Origin: Alisma plantago-aquatica
Taxonomy: Eukaryota; Streptophyta; Magnoliopsida; Alismatales; Alismataceae
Length of the DNA: 64,000 nt
Assembly: GCA_963693085.1 (NCBI GenBank)
Contig: OY856409.1
Span: 1,167,683,749 to 1,167,747,748, forward strand
Reading direction: 5' to 3'
Positions 34,817 to 45,839 of this stretch are shown here, in pieces. Numbering within the stretch: the stretch's first letter is position 1; each line of letters opens with the position of its first letter. Under the pieces are notes generated by a model. It saw nothing but the letters and a program-made list of their open reading frames with translations. It was not told the origin of the DNA and did not search any database. A program made the translations under genes and the position numbers.

Positions 34817-36621
34817 TTATTCTGGTCTATTTTGATTGTGTCTAGGGTTTGACTCTGGTTGACCAGTGAAGGTACCTGTTGGTGGCTTCAGTTGGGCAGC
34901 AATTTGTGCTAGTTGAGCCTCCACAACCTTCTACTGAGCTTGCTGATTGGCAAGCATGGTTTGTTGTGATTGTAACATCTGCCTGATTATAGTCATCTCG
35001 TCTGTTGGCTGGGAAGGGGCATTTTTCTGGGTGAGTTGTTGTTGCCCTTGATGTGGTTGTTGAGGAGGTGTTGTTAACTGAGGTTGTTGCGGTTGCTGCA
35101 GCTAAGGGTGTAGTTGTGGGTGCAGAGGGGGATGGGTATATTGATAGTAGGCGGAAAGATTTCTAGGGTAATTGGATCTTGGGAAATTATTTTTGAGGTT
35201 TCCTTGATTTTAGCTAAAGTTACTTTGAAATCCAGGTGGCAACCTATTGGAGGATCTGCCTTGTGTTTGATGTTGCGGGTTAGCAGTCCCCGTAGGATTC
35301 CCATATTGAAAACCAGGGTGGTTTCTTGGTTGATTTGGATTATAGTAAACTTGTCCCGGTATGGAATGAATGGAATTGACTTGTTCGGGCATCTGATCTT
35401 CAGGGTGTTTGATGATTGGTTCGTACTGCTGTTTTGGTTGTTGCATATCCATCATCACATTGTAAAGTAGGACACATGATAGTGTAGGGTGATCAGATGC
35501 GTGACAGGCTTCACAAGTCCCTGTAGCAGCTTTAACTTGTTGAACTTGCTGATTTTTCTTCTTATCTTATTCTCCGAATGAAGTTTCAAGTGCTTGTTAT
35601 TTGTGAGCTATAGTCTTTAAAGCTTCAGCAATAGCCTTCATTTCCATTGATTCCTCAGCTTTATAAACTTTGAGGACTCCCTTACCAGATGATCGTCCCC
35701 AATTGGATTGGTTCTCAGCTCTAAGAGTAACGATTTTCCAAGCATCCTCGTAGTTCTTCCTCATAAAATTTCCTCCAGATGAGGAATCCAGAAATTGATT
35801 GATATCATCACTCACCCCCTATAGAATGTTTCTATTAGTTGATTTTGGGAGATACCGTGATGAGGGCACTTCCTTAGAAGCTCCTTGAATCTTTCCCATG
35901 CTTCTGCGAGTGATTCTCCAGGAAGTTGGGCGAAGTGGTTGATCTCCCCCCTAATTTCATAGGTTAATGAAGGAGGGAAAAACTTTTCCAGGAACTTTTC
36001 TTCCAAGGGAGCCCATGTGGTGATGATTGGCTCCCTATCAAGTGAGTTGTACCAACTCAGATCCCTTCCGGATAGAGTGAAGTGGAAAAGATGTAACATT
36101 ATTGCGTCAAAGGCAACTCCGGCTTATGGGACAAGTCGGCAAAGTGCCTTGAATCTCTTCAAGTGATCCATGCAATCATCTCCAGAACTGCCAGAGAAGG
36201 AGATACCCTGCATGATTTGAATCCATTGTGTCTGGATTTCAAAATTGGGTATGTTGATGATTGGTGGTCGGACTGGATGATTGTCTTCATAGTTCTTGGG
36301 GATGGCATAGTCCCTCAATTGCTTGTTTCTTAGCTCCAGCTGGGCAGCTTGGTTAGCTGCTTCGTTTTCGGCTCGGATGCGGGCCTGTCCTTCAGCTCGG
36401 ATTTCCGCTTGGATCTGAGCACGAGTGTCGGCGATGAGTTGTGCTCTCTGGGCGGCAATGGTGGCGTTGACCCTTTCCATTACTAATGCAGCCTGGCGTT
36501 GATCTTCAGCCATCTGTCTGGCTCTTTGGCGATTAAGTCTGATGCGGCGGTGGAAGCTTCTCTCTACCTCAGAGTCGTACTCTGGATCAGGGGAGAATAT
36601 GAGATTATGCGATGGTTGCAT
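34817..36621 (-). pseudogene. Athila-like gag
   Basis: Starts at ATG 36621, with an N-terminal Arg/Gln/Ala-rich helical region (RRIRLNRQRARQMAEDQRQA), then the retrotransposon gag core (residues about 110-330: WIQIMQGISFSGSSGDD, LSGRDLSWYNSL, FPPSLTYEIRGEINHFAQ, ESLAEAWERFKELLRKCPHH). The frame breaks at TAA 36124 and at a one-base G-run shift near 35816, and then continues through several stops in a Pro/Gln-rich tail with a zinc knuckle (35474-35515). The capsid core is complete apart from these lesions. Confidence 0.85.
35474..35515 (-). other. Gag zinc knuckle
   Basis: Minus strand CEACHASDHPTLSC, an exact CX2CX4HX4C retroviral-type zinc knuckle for nucleic-acid binding, located after the gag core in the gag-pol frame. 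Confidence 0.8.
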
Positions 36622-36773
36622 ACATGTCTTCTACCTGAGTACAGAAAGGAACACACCTTTTAGATGATGCAGGAGATATGATAATTTCAAGAAGATATGG
36701 AGTAATGCTTAAAGGAAAGTGTAAAACCCTAACCAACTAGCAAGATGGTAAATGAAATTAAAACGTTCCGTTG
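36622..36773 (-). promoter_or_regulatory. Leader with a splice-donor-like site before gag
   Basis: Minus strand CTCAG/GTAGAAG (GT at 36634-36633) lies 12 bases upstream of the gag ATG. With the acceptor at 29892 it could generate a spliced mRNA for the extra gene, as described for env-like genes of Athila and Calypso elements. Confidence 0.4.
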
Positions 36774-36791
36774 TCCCCGGCAACGGCGCCA
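36774..36791 (-). other. Primer binding site, tRNA-Asp
   Basis: Minus strand TGGCGCCGTTGCCGGGGA is perfectly complementary to the 3' end of plant tRNA-Asp (GTC), the primer of Athila-type elements. It lies seven A/T bases from the LTR end. Confidence 0.9.
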
Positions 36792-38012
36792 ATTTTTTTG
36801 ATGGAGCTTCCACTCACGTGGAATTGTGCGCACCACTAAAAATCCTAAAGAGTAAATCTTTAGGTTTAGCCCTGCTTATACTAGATTGAGAACTCCACCC
36901 ACATACGCTAGGATATGTGGAAGTCTTATCGTAGTATAGTTAAGGGTCGAATCCATAGGACAACGGTCTTGTTGAGAGCAACAAGATGGAAAACGTTAGA
37001 ATCTCACTAAATCTCTTAACAGTTGGTACCTAGATCGAAAAGTTGGATTGGTTGTTTTTAGACTAAGTGCAAGTAAAATAAAGCAAGAAAGTAAATTTTA
37101 AGGTTGTTAACAATGATAAGAAACCATTAGGATGTGATCGGCTTTCATCACCACTACACATGGATCAAAACATGCATCACAAAAACATAACCTGCAATAA
37201 GAGTCTAAACAGTTAGTATCTTTTTAGATTTAGTTTCCTTTCGGAGAACTAACTACGAGAAGTGTGGGACTATTGCAAAGCCAACCATCCCCGAACGAAT
37301 GGTCAGCTACTTTACATCATTCCCATCGCAAAGTGTGTTCCTCGACTTAACAAGGTTGTAATTTCATACGTCAACTGATTCCATTTCATACTATGAAAGT
37401 ACAACAATGGAAGTGAGTTTACTTTACTTCTTGAAAAACACTCCTAGATACCGAAATAGATGCATGGTGGATACATGCATCAAGAACCAACATTCAATTG
37501 AGATTCGAATCTAATAGTACAAACATAGACAATTCATACTAAAAGATAAAATATAACACAAGTTGGTGATCAAGCAACAAGCATTCATTAAACGATTGAT
37601 GTCGAACTGATAAGAAAGTATATCTCTATTGCAAATTATGGATTACATTGCATGAAATGAAAACATGGGTAGCAGGGCTACTCCCCGCACCCTAGTGAAA
37701 GAGACTACTCGCTCATAGCTAGGACAAAGAAGGAGGTGAGAAGAGAGAGAGAGAGAGAACGTCATCCCCACAAAGGAGAGAGGAAAGTCAACCCCTTGGA
37801 AGGAGAGAGAATGATGATCTTCACACTTCACAGGTTTCTCGATGATGAGGTCTCCTCTTCCCACCTTCTTTGGCAAAGAGAGAGAAAGTAGCTTCAGGAT
37901 GGAGTGTGGATCTCAAACCGGTAGCCTTTGGGCGGAGGATGGAATAGCTCTGGAGTAGTAGAGGCAGCCTCTGGATGTCTGAAACTTCATGATTTTGGAG
38001 GACCCCTCGGGT

Positions 38013-38024
38013 CTTATTTATAGG
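38013..38024 (-). promoter_or_regulatory. TATA box of the 5' LTR
   Basis: Minus-strand CCTATAAATAAG about 690 bases into the LTR. Transcripts would run left through gag-pol. Confidence 0.65.
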
Positions 38025-38160
38025 CTTTAAGTGGAGTCCAAACGGTTTGGGCAGTTTTGGGTCCAAACGGTTCTGAGACCGTTTGGACCCTGAGACCGTT
38101 TGGGCTCTGAGACCATTTGGAACCGGAGATCATTTGGGCTCTAAGACCGTTTGGACCCTA

Positions 38161-38526
38161 AGACCGTGTGACTCCATGCGGTCTCGAGACTGGTTGGCTT
38201 CATGCGGTCTTGAGACCGGTTGGCTCCATGCAGTCTTGAGACCGTATGACTCCATACGGTCTCGGGACCGGTTGGCTTCATGCGATCTTGAGACCGTGTG
38301 ACTCCATGCGGTCTCGGGACCGGTTAGCTTCATGCGGTCTTGAGACCGTGTGACTCCATGCGGTCTCGGGACCGGTTGGCTTCATGCAGTCTTGAGACCA
38401 TGTGACTCCATGCGGTCTCGGGACCAGTTGGCTTCATGCGGTCTTGAGACCGTGTGACTCCATGCAGTCTCGGGACCGGTTGGCTTCATGCGGTCTTGAG
38501 ACCGTGTGACTTCATGCGGTCTCGGG
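38161..38526. repeat. 26-bp palindromic tandem array, 5' LTR copy
   Basis: Fourteen 26-bp units of the same GAGACCG...CGGTCTC design as in the 3' LTR; flanked toward the TATA box by ACCGTTTGG repeats (38040-38160). Confidence 0.85.
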
Positions 38527-38712
38527 ACCGGTTGAGGCTTTTGTGATTTTTTTGTGGTTTTTCTGTAAGTAAAAAAAAGAAAAGTTAATCTAATAGTATA
38601 TTTGTGATAAGAGAGGAATGTTAAGGATTCTATCTAATTTATATGAGAAAGAGTATGGAAAACTGAAAGAAATTGCTAAGATAACATCACAAAATTGAAG
38701 GTTATCACCAGC

Positions 38713-39260
38713 CAGTGGTGGAGTGGATAAATGATGTGATGCCTTTGAAGTCTTGGGAGGATTTTGAATCTAAATTGCACATGAGTCATGAAAATACCTA
38801 TGAGTATGCAGTCAAAGAAGTTACAAAGCTAAGCCAAGTAGATTTTGTGAGGAATTATCTTCCACAATTTTGAAAATTCTTGAATTGTGTACCAAGCTGG
38901 ATGAATCTTTTAGAGTAGGGACCTTCATGAGTGAATTGAAGGATAAGATCTGATGTCATGTGTAGGGTCAATGACCAAAGAGCATTACTGAGATTTTAAA
39001 TCTTATCCTACATAAAGAAGAAATGCACTTATCTAAGATGTGGAACCAAAAAAGTCACTAGAAAGAGGAGACGAGCTCGAGTAAGAAAAAAAAGTAGCAA
39101 TTTATCTAGAAAATTATCATAGAAGGAGAAGAAGTACAGGAGGCCATACAACTTGTGCTTCGAGTGCAACAAGAAATGGGTGCTTGATCATAATGCAAGA
39201 ACAAAGGAGGTTATACCTCATTTAGGATGAGAATCAGATGAAGAGGAGGAGTTGGCATAA
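38713..39260 (+). pseudogene. Chromovirus gag, C-terminal fragment
   Basis: Resumes with QWWSG-type residues and continues through gag-like helical segments to a damaged zinc knuckle near 39150-39190 (LCFECNKKWVLDH, a CX2C...H pattern), then an acidic stretch. Several stops and shifts. Confidence 0.6.
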
Positions 39261-39289
39261 GAGAAGTGAGAGGGAATCAATGATGATCC

Positions 39290-39790
39290 ACAAATTTCCT
39301 TACAAGCTCTGATTGGAGAAGATTCTTCTAAAACCATGAGAGTACAAGTAAGAATTCAAGGAATGTAGTTGGTAGCTTTGTTAGACTCTGGGAGTACTCA
39401 TAATTTCATTGACAAGAGGATAGCTAGAAGGAAACCTTCCATGGTAAAACTTAACCATGAGTATGTGGTGATGGTTGTGAATGGAGAGAAGATTAAATCC
39501 AAGGGGAAATATTTTGGACCCAAGTTAGGATCGGCATAGTGCAAGAAGAATTTCTAGTACTACAATTGGGAAGTTTTGACGTAGTGTTGGGGGTGAACTC
39601 GTTATGCCAAGTGCGTCCAGCGTGGTGGAGTTTCAACTTGTAGGTGAAATTCAAATGTGAAGGAATGCCAATATCAACATATGGGTTGAATGCTAAATTT
39701 GAGGTGGTGAATTTTGCGAGTTTTGTAAATGAGATGAAAAACTCTTGAGTGATGGAGGTAATACAATTCATGTACATTGAAGGAGGATGA
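39290..39790 (+). pseudogene. Chromovirus aspartic protease remnant
   Basis: LVALLDSGSTHNFID at about 39370-39412 has the DSG active site intact, in a frame broken shortly before (TAG at about 39367) and after. The protease would process the polyprotein. Confidence 0.65.
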
Positions 39791-39835
39791 CTGACTACTA
39801 AAATAAACACTTAAATCAAAGGGCTTAAGGAACTA

Positions 39836-40620
39836 TTGTCTAATTATGAAGAAGTGTTCACAGAGCCTATGGGGCTGCCACCAAGAAGGTATCATGATCA
39901 TAAGATCCCTCTTATTGAGAGAAGCAAGTCGGTGTCTAAGAGCCCTATGCATATCCCCACTTTCAAAATAACGAAATTGAAAGACAAGTTGAATATTGTT
40001 AAAAACAGACTTGATAGGGAATAGTAATAGCCCATACTCCTCTCCAGTACTACTTGTAAAAAATAAGATGGGTTTTGGCGAATGTGTTTATATTATTGGG
40101 GCTTGAACAACATTACCATACTTGACAAATTTCCTATTATGAGAATAGATGAATTGTTGAATGAGTTACATGGGTCTGCCATATTTTCCAAGTTGGTTTT
40201 GTGAGTTGGTTATCATTAGATGAGAGTAGTTGAAGAGGATATTCCCAAGACAACACTTAGAACTCATCAACGTCATTATGAGTATGTAGTAATGCCCTTT
40301 GGGATAACTAATGCCCCCAACTACATTCCAGTCATTGATGAATGAGATCTTTAAGGCTCATTTAAGGAAGTTTATCTCAGTTTTCTTTGATGATGTCTTA
40401 GTCTATAGAAAAAGTCCATTGTCTCACTTACATCACCTGGAAGTGGTATTGAAGTTACTCATTGAGAACAACCTTTTTGTCAATATAAGTAAGTGCAACT
40501 TTGGGGTATCTTCAGTGGATTATTGTGGACACATCATATCAAGTGAAGGGGTTGTTGCTGATCCTTCTAAGAACCAAAGTATTCAGGAGTGGCCTCAACC
40601 ATAGAACCTAAAGGCAATTA
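39836..40620 (+). pseudogene. Chromovirus reverse transcriptase remnant
   Basis: YEEVFTEPMGLPPRR at 39840-39890 is the usual start of chromovirus RT. A broken palm follows ([18 protein letters not shown]), and then a 97-codon open part (40311-40604) with FFDDVLVY, both catalytic Asp present, and HIISSEGVVADPSK. Frame changes near 40022 and 40310. Confidence 0.75.
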
Positions 40621-40779
40621 AGAGGTTTGTGGGGTGTATGGATATTATAGAAAGTTTGTAAGAGGATACAGCCAGATTTTCCAACAGTTTACTACCTTAT
40701 TGAAGAAAAATGGGTTTAAGTAGATTGAGGATGTTGAAATTGCCTTTAAAAGATTGAAGGACATCATGACCACTCCACC

Positions 40780-41190
40780 GGTACTAGCAATGCATGATTT
40801 CACTCACAGTTTTGTTATTGAAACTAATGCGTCAGGGTTTGTTGTAGGAGCAGTCTTGATGTAGGATGGAAGGCTGATTGCTTTCCTAAGCTCAACACTG
40901 AAGGAAATTCAATTGGGGTGGTCCACTTATGAGAAAGAAACCATGTCATATTGTTAGCCATTTCTAAATGAAGACATTCGTTGTTGGGGGAACAAATTTT
41001 TCATTCGTACGGATCAGAAGAGAATCAAGTACATGATGGACCAAAAGTTGCACACTCCCACCTAGCATAAGTGGTTGTCAAAGATGTTAGAGTACCAATA
41101 TGAAATTGAATATAAGGTAGGATCAACTAATAAGGTGGTAGATGCATTATCAAGAAAAGCTACCACTGAAGAAGAAAGTGAAGGTGAAGG
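40780..41190 (+). pseudogene. Chromovirus RNase H remnant
   Basis: Residues [16 protein letters not shown], then LIAFLSSTLKE, STYEKE, FFIRTDQKRIK and KVVDALSRKA in order, with stops between. The catalytic Asp of the usual T(D/N)AS motif is Asn here. Confidence 0.65.
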
Positions 41191-41219
41191 AGTTGACTTA
41201 CATTCACTGTAGGTAGTAG

Positions 41220-42110
41220 TACCTCAATGGCTGGAGGAGGTAAAGAGTTTGTATACATCAGATTCAATATTCTTAGAGCTAAAAGACAACTGGGAAAAGG
41301 GTGAAGTGGACCTGAGTAAGTTTTAGCTGAGGAATGGAGTGTTATTTTAAAAAAAAAGGAAATTGGTTTTGATTGCCAATTAAAACACGATCAAGAAAGC
41401 CATCTTTGAAATGGACACCACCACCACTCGGGGTCAATTTGAGTATGAATAAGCATCAACAAAAGCCAGATATGTTTTTCTGTGGAAGGGAACAAGAGGC
41501 CAGCTATGTAGTTATATTAGGGAATTTCATGTATTCTATAGAACAAGTTTGTGAATTTTCTAGTGTCCACCTATTGGAATTTTGCAACCATTGCCAGTTG
41601 CTTCCTTAGTATGGGTAGAAATAGCAACAAAATTTATTGATTTGTAACTAGTATCTAAAGGTTGCTTAGTGATCTTGGTGGTTGTGGGTAGACTTTCTAA
41701 GGAAAACCATTTTCTCTCAATTAAACATCCTTATAACTCTAGAATGATTTTGGATGTGTTTATCAATGACATCTTTATACATCATGGAATTCCTCAATCC
41801 ATTGTCTCTGATAAAGACAAGATTTTTATAAGTAACTTTTGGATGAAATTCTACAAGGTTTAAGGAACTCAACTGAAGATGACCACAACTTACCATCTTT
41901 AGATGGACGTATTAAGTGGAGTCCTAAATAAGCATTTGCAATGCTATTTGAGATGTTTTTGTGCTTCCAAGACTCAGGAGTGGGTCCAATATCTTCTATG
42001 GGCTAAGTGGTGTTATGGTACAAATTATCTCCATATGGAGTGGTTTATGGTAGACCACTGCCTAATTTCTTATCCTATGTCCCTAGTCAATCCAAGGTGG
42101 TGGCTATAAA
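41220..42110 (+). pseudogene. Chromovirus integrase remnant
   Basis: Zinc-domain remains near 41440-41500 (ARYVFLWKG), core pieces at 41669-41863 (MILVVVGRLSKENHF, then DIFIHHGIPQSIVSDKD with the second catalytic Asp) and a C-terminal core near 42000-42060 (frame-shifted GTNYLH/GVVYGRPLP). The first Asp region is destroyed. Confidence 0.65.
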
Positions 42111-42660
42111 GGCCACTATGAAGACAAGAGATGAGATCCTAAGGATGTTACAAATGAATTTAAAGAAGGCCCAGGATAGCATGAAGACATTCTTTGATAC
42201 TCAAAGAAGTGAGAGGGAGTTTGTAGTAGGAGATTGGGTGTACTTAACACTGTCCTTTTGTAGGCAGGGTTAGTAGTACGGAAAGAAGAACCAAATTGAG
42301 TCCTTTATTCAATGGACCATTTGAGATATTGAAGAAGGTAGGAGCATTGGCTTATAAGCTTCCAACTACCACCTAGTGCCCAGATCCACCTTGTTTTCAT
42401 GTTTCATTGTTGAAGAAGAAGGTTGGGCCAAATTACACAGGGGGTGGCTCTTCCAAAAATTCTTGAAATGACACCATTGGTTACAGCTCAGATTTTAGAG
42501 AGAAGGATAGTGCCTAACCACCACAAGAATTAGGTGGTGATGGAGATTTTGATCCAGTGGTAGGGCAAAGATGTCATAGAGTCAAAATGGAAGAACTTGT
42601 ACCGCCTACAACAGAAGTATCCAAAGTCTTCAATCTTTGCAGACAATAATAATGGTTTAT
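42111..42660 (+). pseudogene. Chromovirus pol C-terminus with chromodomain-like tail
   Basis: After the GPFEI-like region near 42310 and KLPP near 42355, the plus strand reads EILIQW, a stop, GKDVIESKWKNLYRLQQKYP at 42540-42630: the aromatic/acidic pattern of the plant chromovirus chromodomain, which would direct integration to particular chromatin. Confidence 0.6.
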
Positions 42661-42704
42661 GATAGAGATTTGTTCTAATAAAGCTGCCTTGATGACAAGG
42701 TCAT

Positions 42705-42720
42705 TCTCAAGGGAGATGTT
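42705..42720 (+). other. Polypurine tract of the chromovirus
   Basis: CAAGGGAGATG just before the 3' LTR start TGTTACA at 42724. Confidence 0.45.
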
Positions 42721-42723
42721 ATT

Positions 42724-43173
42724 TGTTACAGACAGATTGGTCTGAGCTCATATGGCTAGAGAGAAGTAGTTTTGGAGATGGGCAAGTGAGTGAGCAGGGA
42801 ATAGTGAACTATTAAATTCTTGTGAGCCAAGCAAATGACAATGTAGTAGTTAGTTGATTAGTTGAATATTTAATAAGGCTCGTGCGAGCAGGAGTTGCCC
42901 AAGTGGCTAGTTGAATTGTGGCCGAGGAGAAGGGTATAAATAAACCAATTGATTCAAATTGTAAGGTATCACTTATTGGTGAATTCCTCTTGTTGATTAA
43001 AAAATCTCCCTCTTGTGTGATTCATTTCTCTTTGTTCATTTCCTTTATTCTAAATCCAACTCTTCCACCCTTTCCCTTCTCTGCTTCCTTCCTTGTGATC
43101 ATCATAGGTCATGTTAGAGGTTCAAGCAAGGAGCACGGAGGCTTCCGACAATGTTACATTTTGTGTTGTAGCA
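42724..43173 (+). repeat. 3' LTR of the chromovirus
   Basis: 450 bp matching 20856-21317. Contains TATAAATAAACC at 42935-42946, better preserved than in the 5' LTR. Confidence 0.75.
42934..42943 (+). promoter_or_regulatory. TATA box of the chromovirus 3' LTR
   Basis: GTATAAATAA in the middle of the LTR, the expected core promoter position. Confidence 0.5.
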
Positions 43174-44109
43174 AAGATCACTGAGAATCCTTTAGGTACC
43201 GGTATGGCATCAATATTTTTTTTCTATTTTTGTCCATACTAAGGAAGTTACTGACGATGGTTGCAAAACCCATGAGGTTGACAATTCTCAAAATTATTAT
43301 CCTATCATTCATGGGATTCTCTCATTTCACTGCTTAGCTAGTCTCTCATGTCCTTCCACCAAAAAACATCTCTGACTTTATTCAAATTTTTTTCATACCC
43401 CAAATGATATGCATTGGTGGTGTTATGCATTTTAAAGATGCCTTTTCCTCATGTTTGGTGGTATTGGAAGGAATTAGCAGAAGTTGAAGATGAATATCGT
43501 GAACTGACAACCACTAAATAATAGCAAGATGGGGTGAGGATTATGGGATTACGTGGAATTGATGGATAGCTTGGGGTTTTATAGGGATGAAGAATCGTGA
43601 TAAGGTGTGGTTTGCAGGGATGTGCTAGAAGGTTGTGCAATGGCAGTGAAACAAAAGAGGGAGAAGAGGGTGCAGGGTGATGTGGCTACCGGACTAAGAT
43701 GAGTGAGGAGGTGGAGAGGGAGCATGGCCGAGAACTGGGAAAGTGGGATTGTGTGTAGATAAGGAAGATGAATAGCTAGCGGAATGTGGAGTGTCAGGAT
43801 ATGGCAGAAGCAAGGAAGGGGTTTGTGGAATCAAGGAGGGGGGTTGACTGAGATAGGAGGCTGGAGAAGAAATGTGGAGAGCTGGGGGAAGAGGGGATAA
43901 AGAGGGATTTGGAGTGGACAAGTTGCATATGGAAAAATAGTCAAGGATGAGAGGGTACGTTGCAAGCATGTCTCCTTCCGGAAACAACAAAGCAAGATGG
44001 CCACAGAAGACATTGAAGCACCAGAGAACAGCTATCGAGATGGGGATAGGGAAATCATTTAAACCTTAATGGTTTAAAATTAGACTATAATACAATTTAG
44101 TAGATAACC
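43174..44109 (-). other. Pro/Ser-rich open stretch, unrecognised
   Basis: Minus-strand frames 43990-43694 (98 codons, Pro/Ser-rich: SPLPPALHISSP) and 43640-43449, with CCTATAAAACCCC at about 43577. They sit between the right 290-bp LTR-like repeat and the chromovirus, and could be internal sequence of that older element or a fragment of a host gene. No family recognised. Confidence 0.25.
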
Positions 44110-44399
44110 TGATGATTAAAACTTAAACTAATCATTCTAAATCAATCTAAATTAATTTATCAAAGAGAATATAATTCATTCAAAGATTTCAATCATCAAG
44201 TATTTTTTCAAAAGAGCATTACAAACCTTATATAAGAGTCTCAACCCAACTAACCAGACAAGTAGCCAATGTGGGATTAAACTATAGCCTTTATAAAACC
44301 TAATTTGAAAAATATCAAACAACCCTACAACACAAGACAACTGATAAAATATTATAAATACACTAAAATAACTATTTTAAAGGCTATGATCATTCTACA
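44110..44399 (-). repeat. ~290-bp LTR-like repeat, right copy
   Basis: Matches 18750-19041; minus strand TGTAGAATGATCATAGCC to TTTTAATCATCA with AATCCCACATTGG and CTTATATAAGG inside. If it is the 5' LTR of an element whose 3' LTR is at 18750, that element is the outermost nest layer. However, a purine run also precedes this copy, so a separate 3' LTR is possible. Confidence 0.5.
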
Positions 44400-44603
44400 T
44401 GAATGTCATTGTTGAATCTTCTCCTTTACAACTTGATATTCTCCTCTCTTCCACAGTCCTAGTCCTACGGCATGGTGCAACACAAGGGAGAATAAGATGC
44501 CAGTGGAATCAAATCCTAAAAATTTCAAAAACTTAAAAGTTGCAGATGGACGGGTAGCAAAATTGACTATCCACACGTGTATTGAATGTGTTCATACACA
44601 TAC

Positions 44604-44605
<2 letters not shown>

Positions 44606-44647
<42 letters not shown>

Positions 44648-44710
44648 ATGGCTAAAAGAATTGTGTACCTGAGTGCATATAGCTTACATGTACCCAATTC
44701 TTTCAGCCGT

Positions 44711-44780
<70 letters not shown>

Positions 44781-44830
44781 TATACATATATACATATATA
44801 TACATGCATATATATATATATATATATATT
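44606..44830. repeat. (AT)n tracts around a small fold-back sequence
   Basis: Pure (AT)n at 44606-44645, 44714-44770 and 44811-44830. Between the first two, 44643-44662 is the imperfect inverse of 44696-44715. The segment 44643-44695 recurs as a direct copy at 44828-44881. Confidence 0.85.
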
Positions 44831-44881
44831 GTATGGCTAAAAGAATTGTGTACCTGAGTGCATATAGCTTACATGTACCCA

Positions 44882-45350
<469 letters not shown>

Positions 45351-45839
45351 AGCATGCGTATGCCATATATTCATAACCCGAGATGGATGACATACTTTAG
45401 TTACTAGTGGATCTATTTTTATATTCGGAAGGCACCAATGTGTAATGAGACGACTGGATTTGTAATACAAAGACTCATTTTGTAAATATGAAGTCAATAC
45501 TGTATTGTGTTCGTTGAAAATAGTAAAAATGACATTTGTAAGAAAAATACATCTTCGCATTGAACAATAACCATGGGTGAAAATTTGTAATAGGAATATC
45601 AAAATTGCAACTGGAATGCTCATATTGTAACCAAAATCACTGGATAACTAATTCATGTTACCCAATTGGTATCGAGTACATCCCCCTTACACACATTTAT
45701 ATATATATATATACATGTATATGTATACACAAATAGATAAACATATATATATATGAGGACGTTTATACTACCCAAATGGGTACAATAGCATTAGCTACCT
45801 TGTGAAACATTTCATGGATCCGATGATTTTGAATTAGAA

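Larger units (their letters stand above)
21774..38707 (-). mobile_element. Athila-like Ty3/gypsy retrotransposon with an extra downstream gene
   Basis: A 16.9-kb element bounded by LTRs 21774-23731 and 36799-38707 (minus strand TGATAACC to CTCCATCA), about 95% alike in the parts I compared. Flanks CCAGT and CCAGC form a 5-bp target duplication with one change. The PBS matches tRNA-Asp, a hallmark of Athila-type elements, and RT and integrase have Athila-type motifs. Minus-strand order: 5' LTR, PBS, gag, protease, RT, RNase H, integrase, promoter-like spacer, extra gene, hairpin repeats, PPT, 3' LTR. It is inside the gag of a chromovirus and is the youngest of the nested layers. Confidence 0.9.
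36799..38707 (-). repeat. 5' LTR of the Athila-like element
   Basis: 1909 bp, homologous to 21774-23731; carries the same TATA, ACCGTTTGG repeats and a 14-unit 26-bp array. Its PBS-side boundary is sharp. Confidence 0.9.
20856..43173 (+). mobile_element. Chromovirus-type Ty3/gypsy element, split by a nested insertion
   Basis: 5' LTR 20856-21317, PBS, gag start to 21773, then interrupted by the Athila-like element (21774-38707). The rest follows: gag 38713-39240, protease, RT, RNase H, integrase, chromodomain-like tail, 3' LTR 42724-43173. Domain order RT before integrase plus a C-terminal chromodomain-like segment indicates a chromovirus. The two LTRs are visibly diverged and all frames are riddled with stops. 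No matching target duplication found (GGTGG left, AAGAT right). Confidence 0.8.

Noticed and set aside
24959..36621. TAA/TAG read as Gln (alternative genetic code)
   Set aside because: TGA stops occur too, indels and active-site losses are present, and no other part of the window supports recoding; mutation decay is simpler.
44533..44857. Open frames on both strands
   Set aside because: Pure (AT)n translation; same reason as other dinucleotide tracts at 45184-45623 and 60223-60580.
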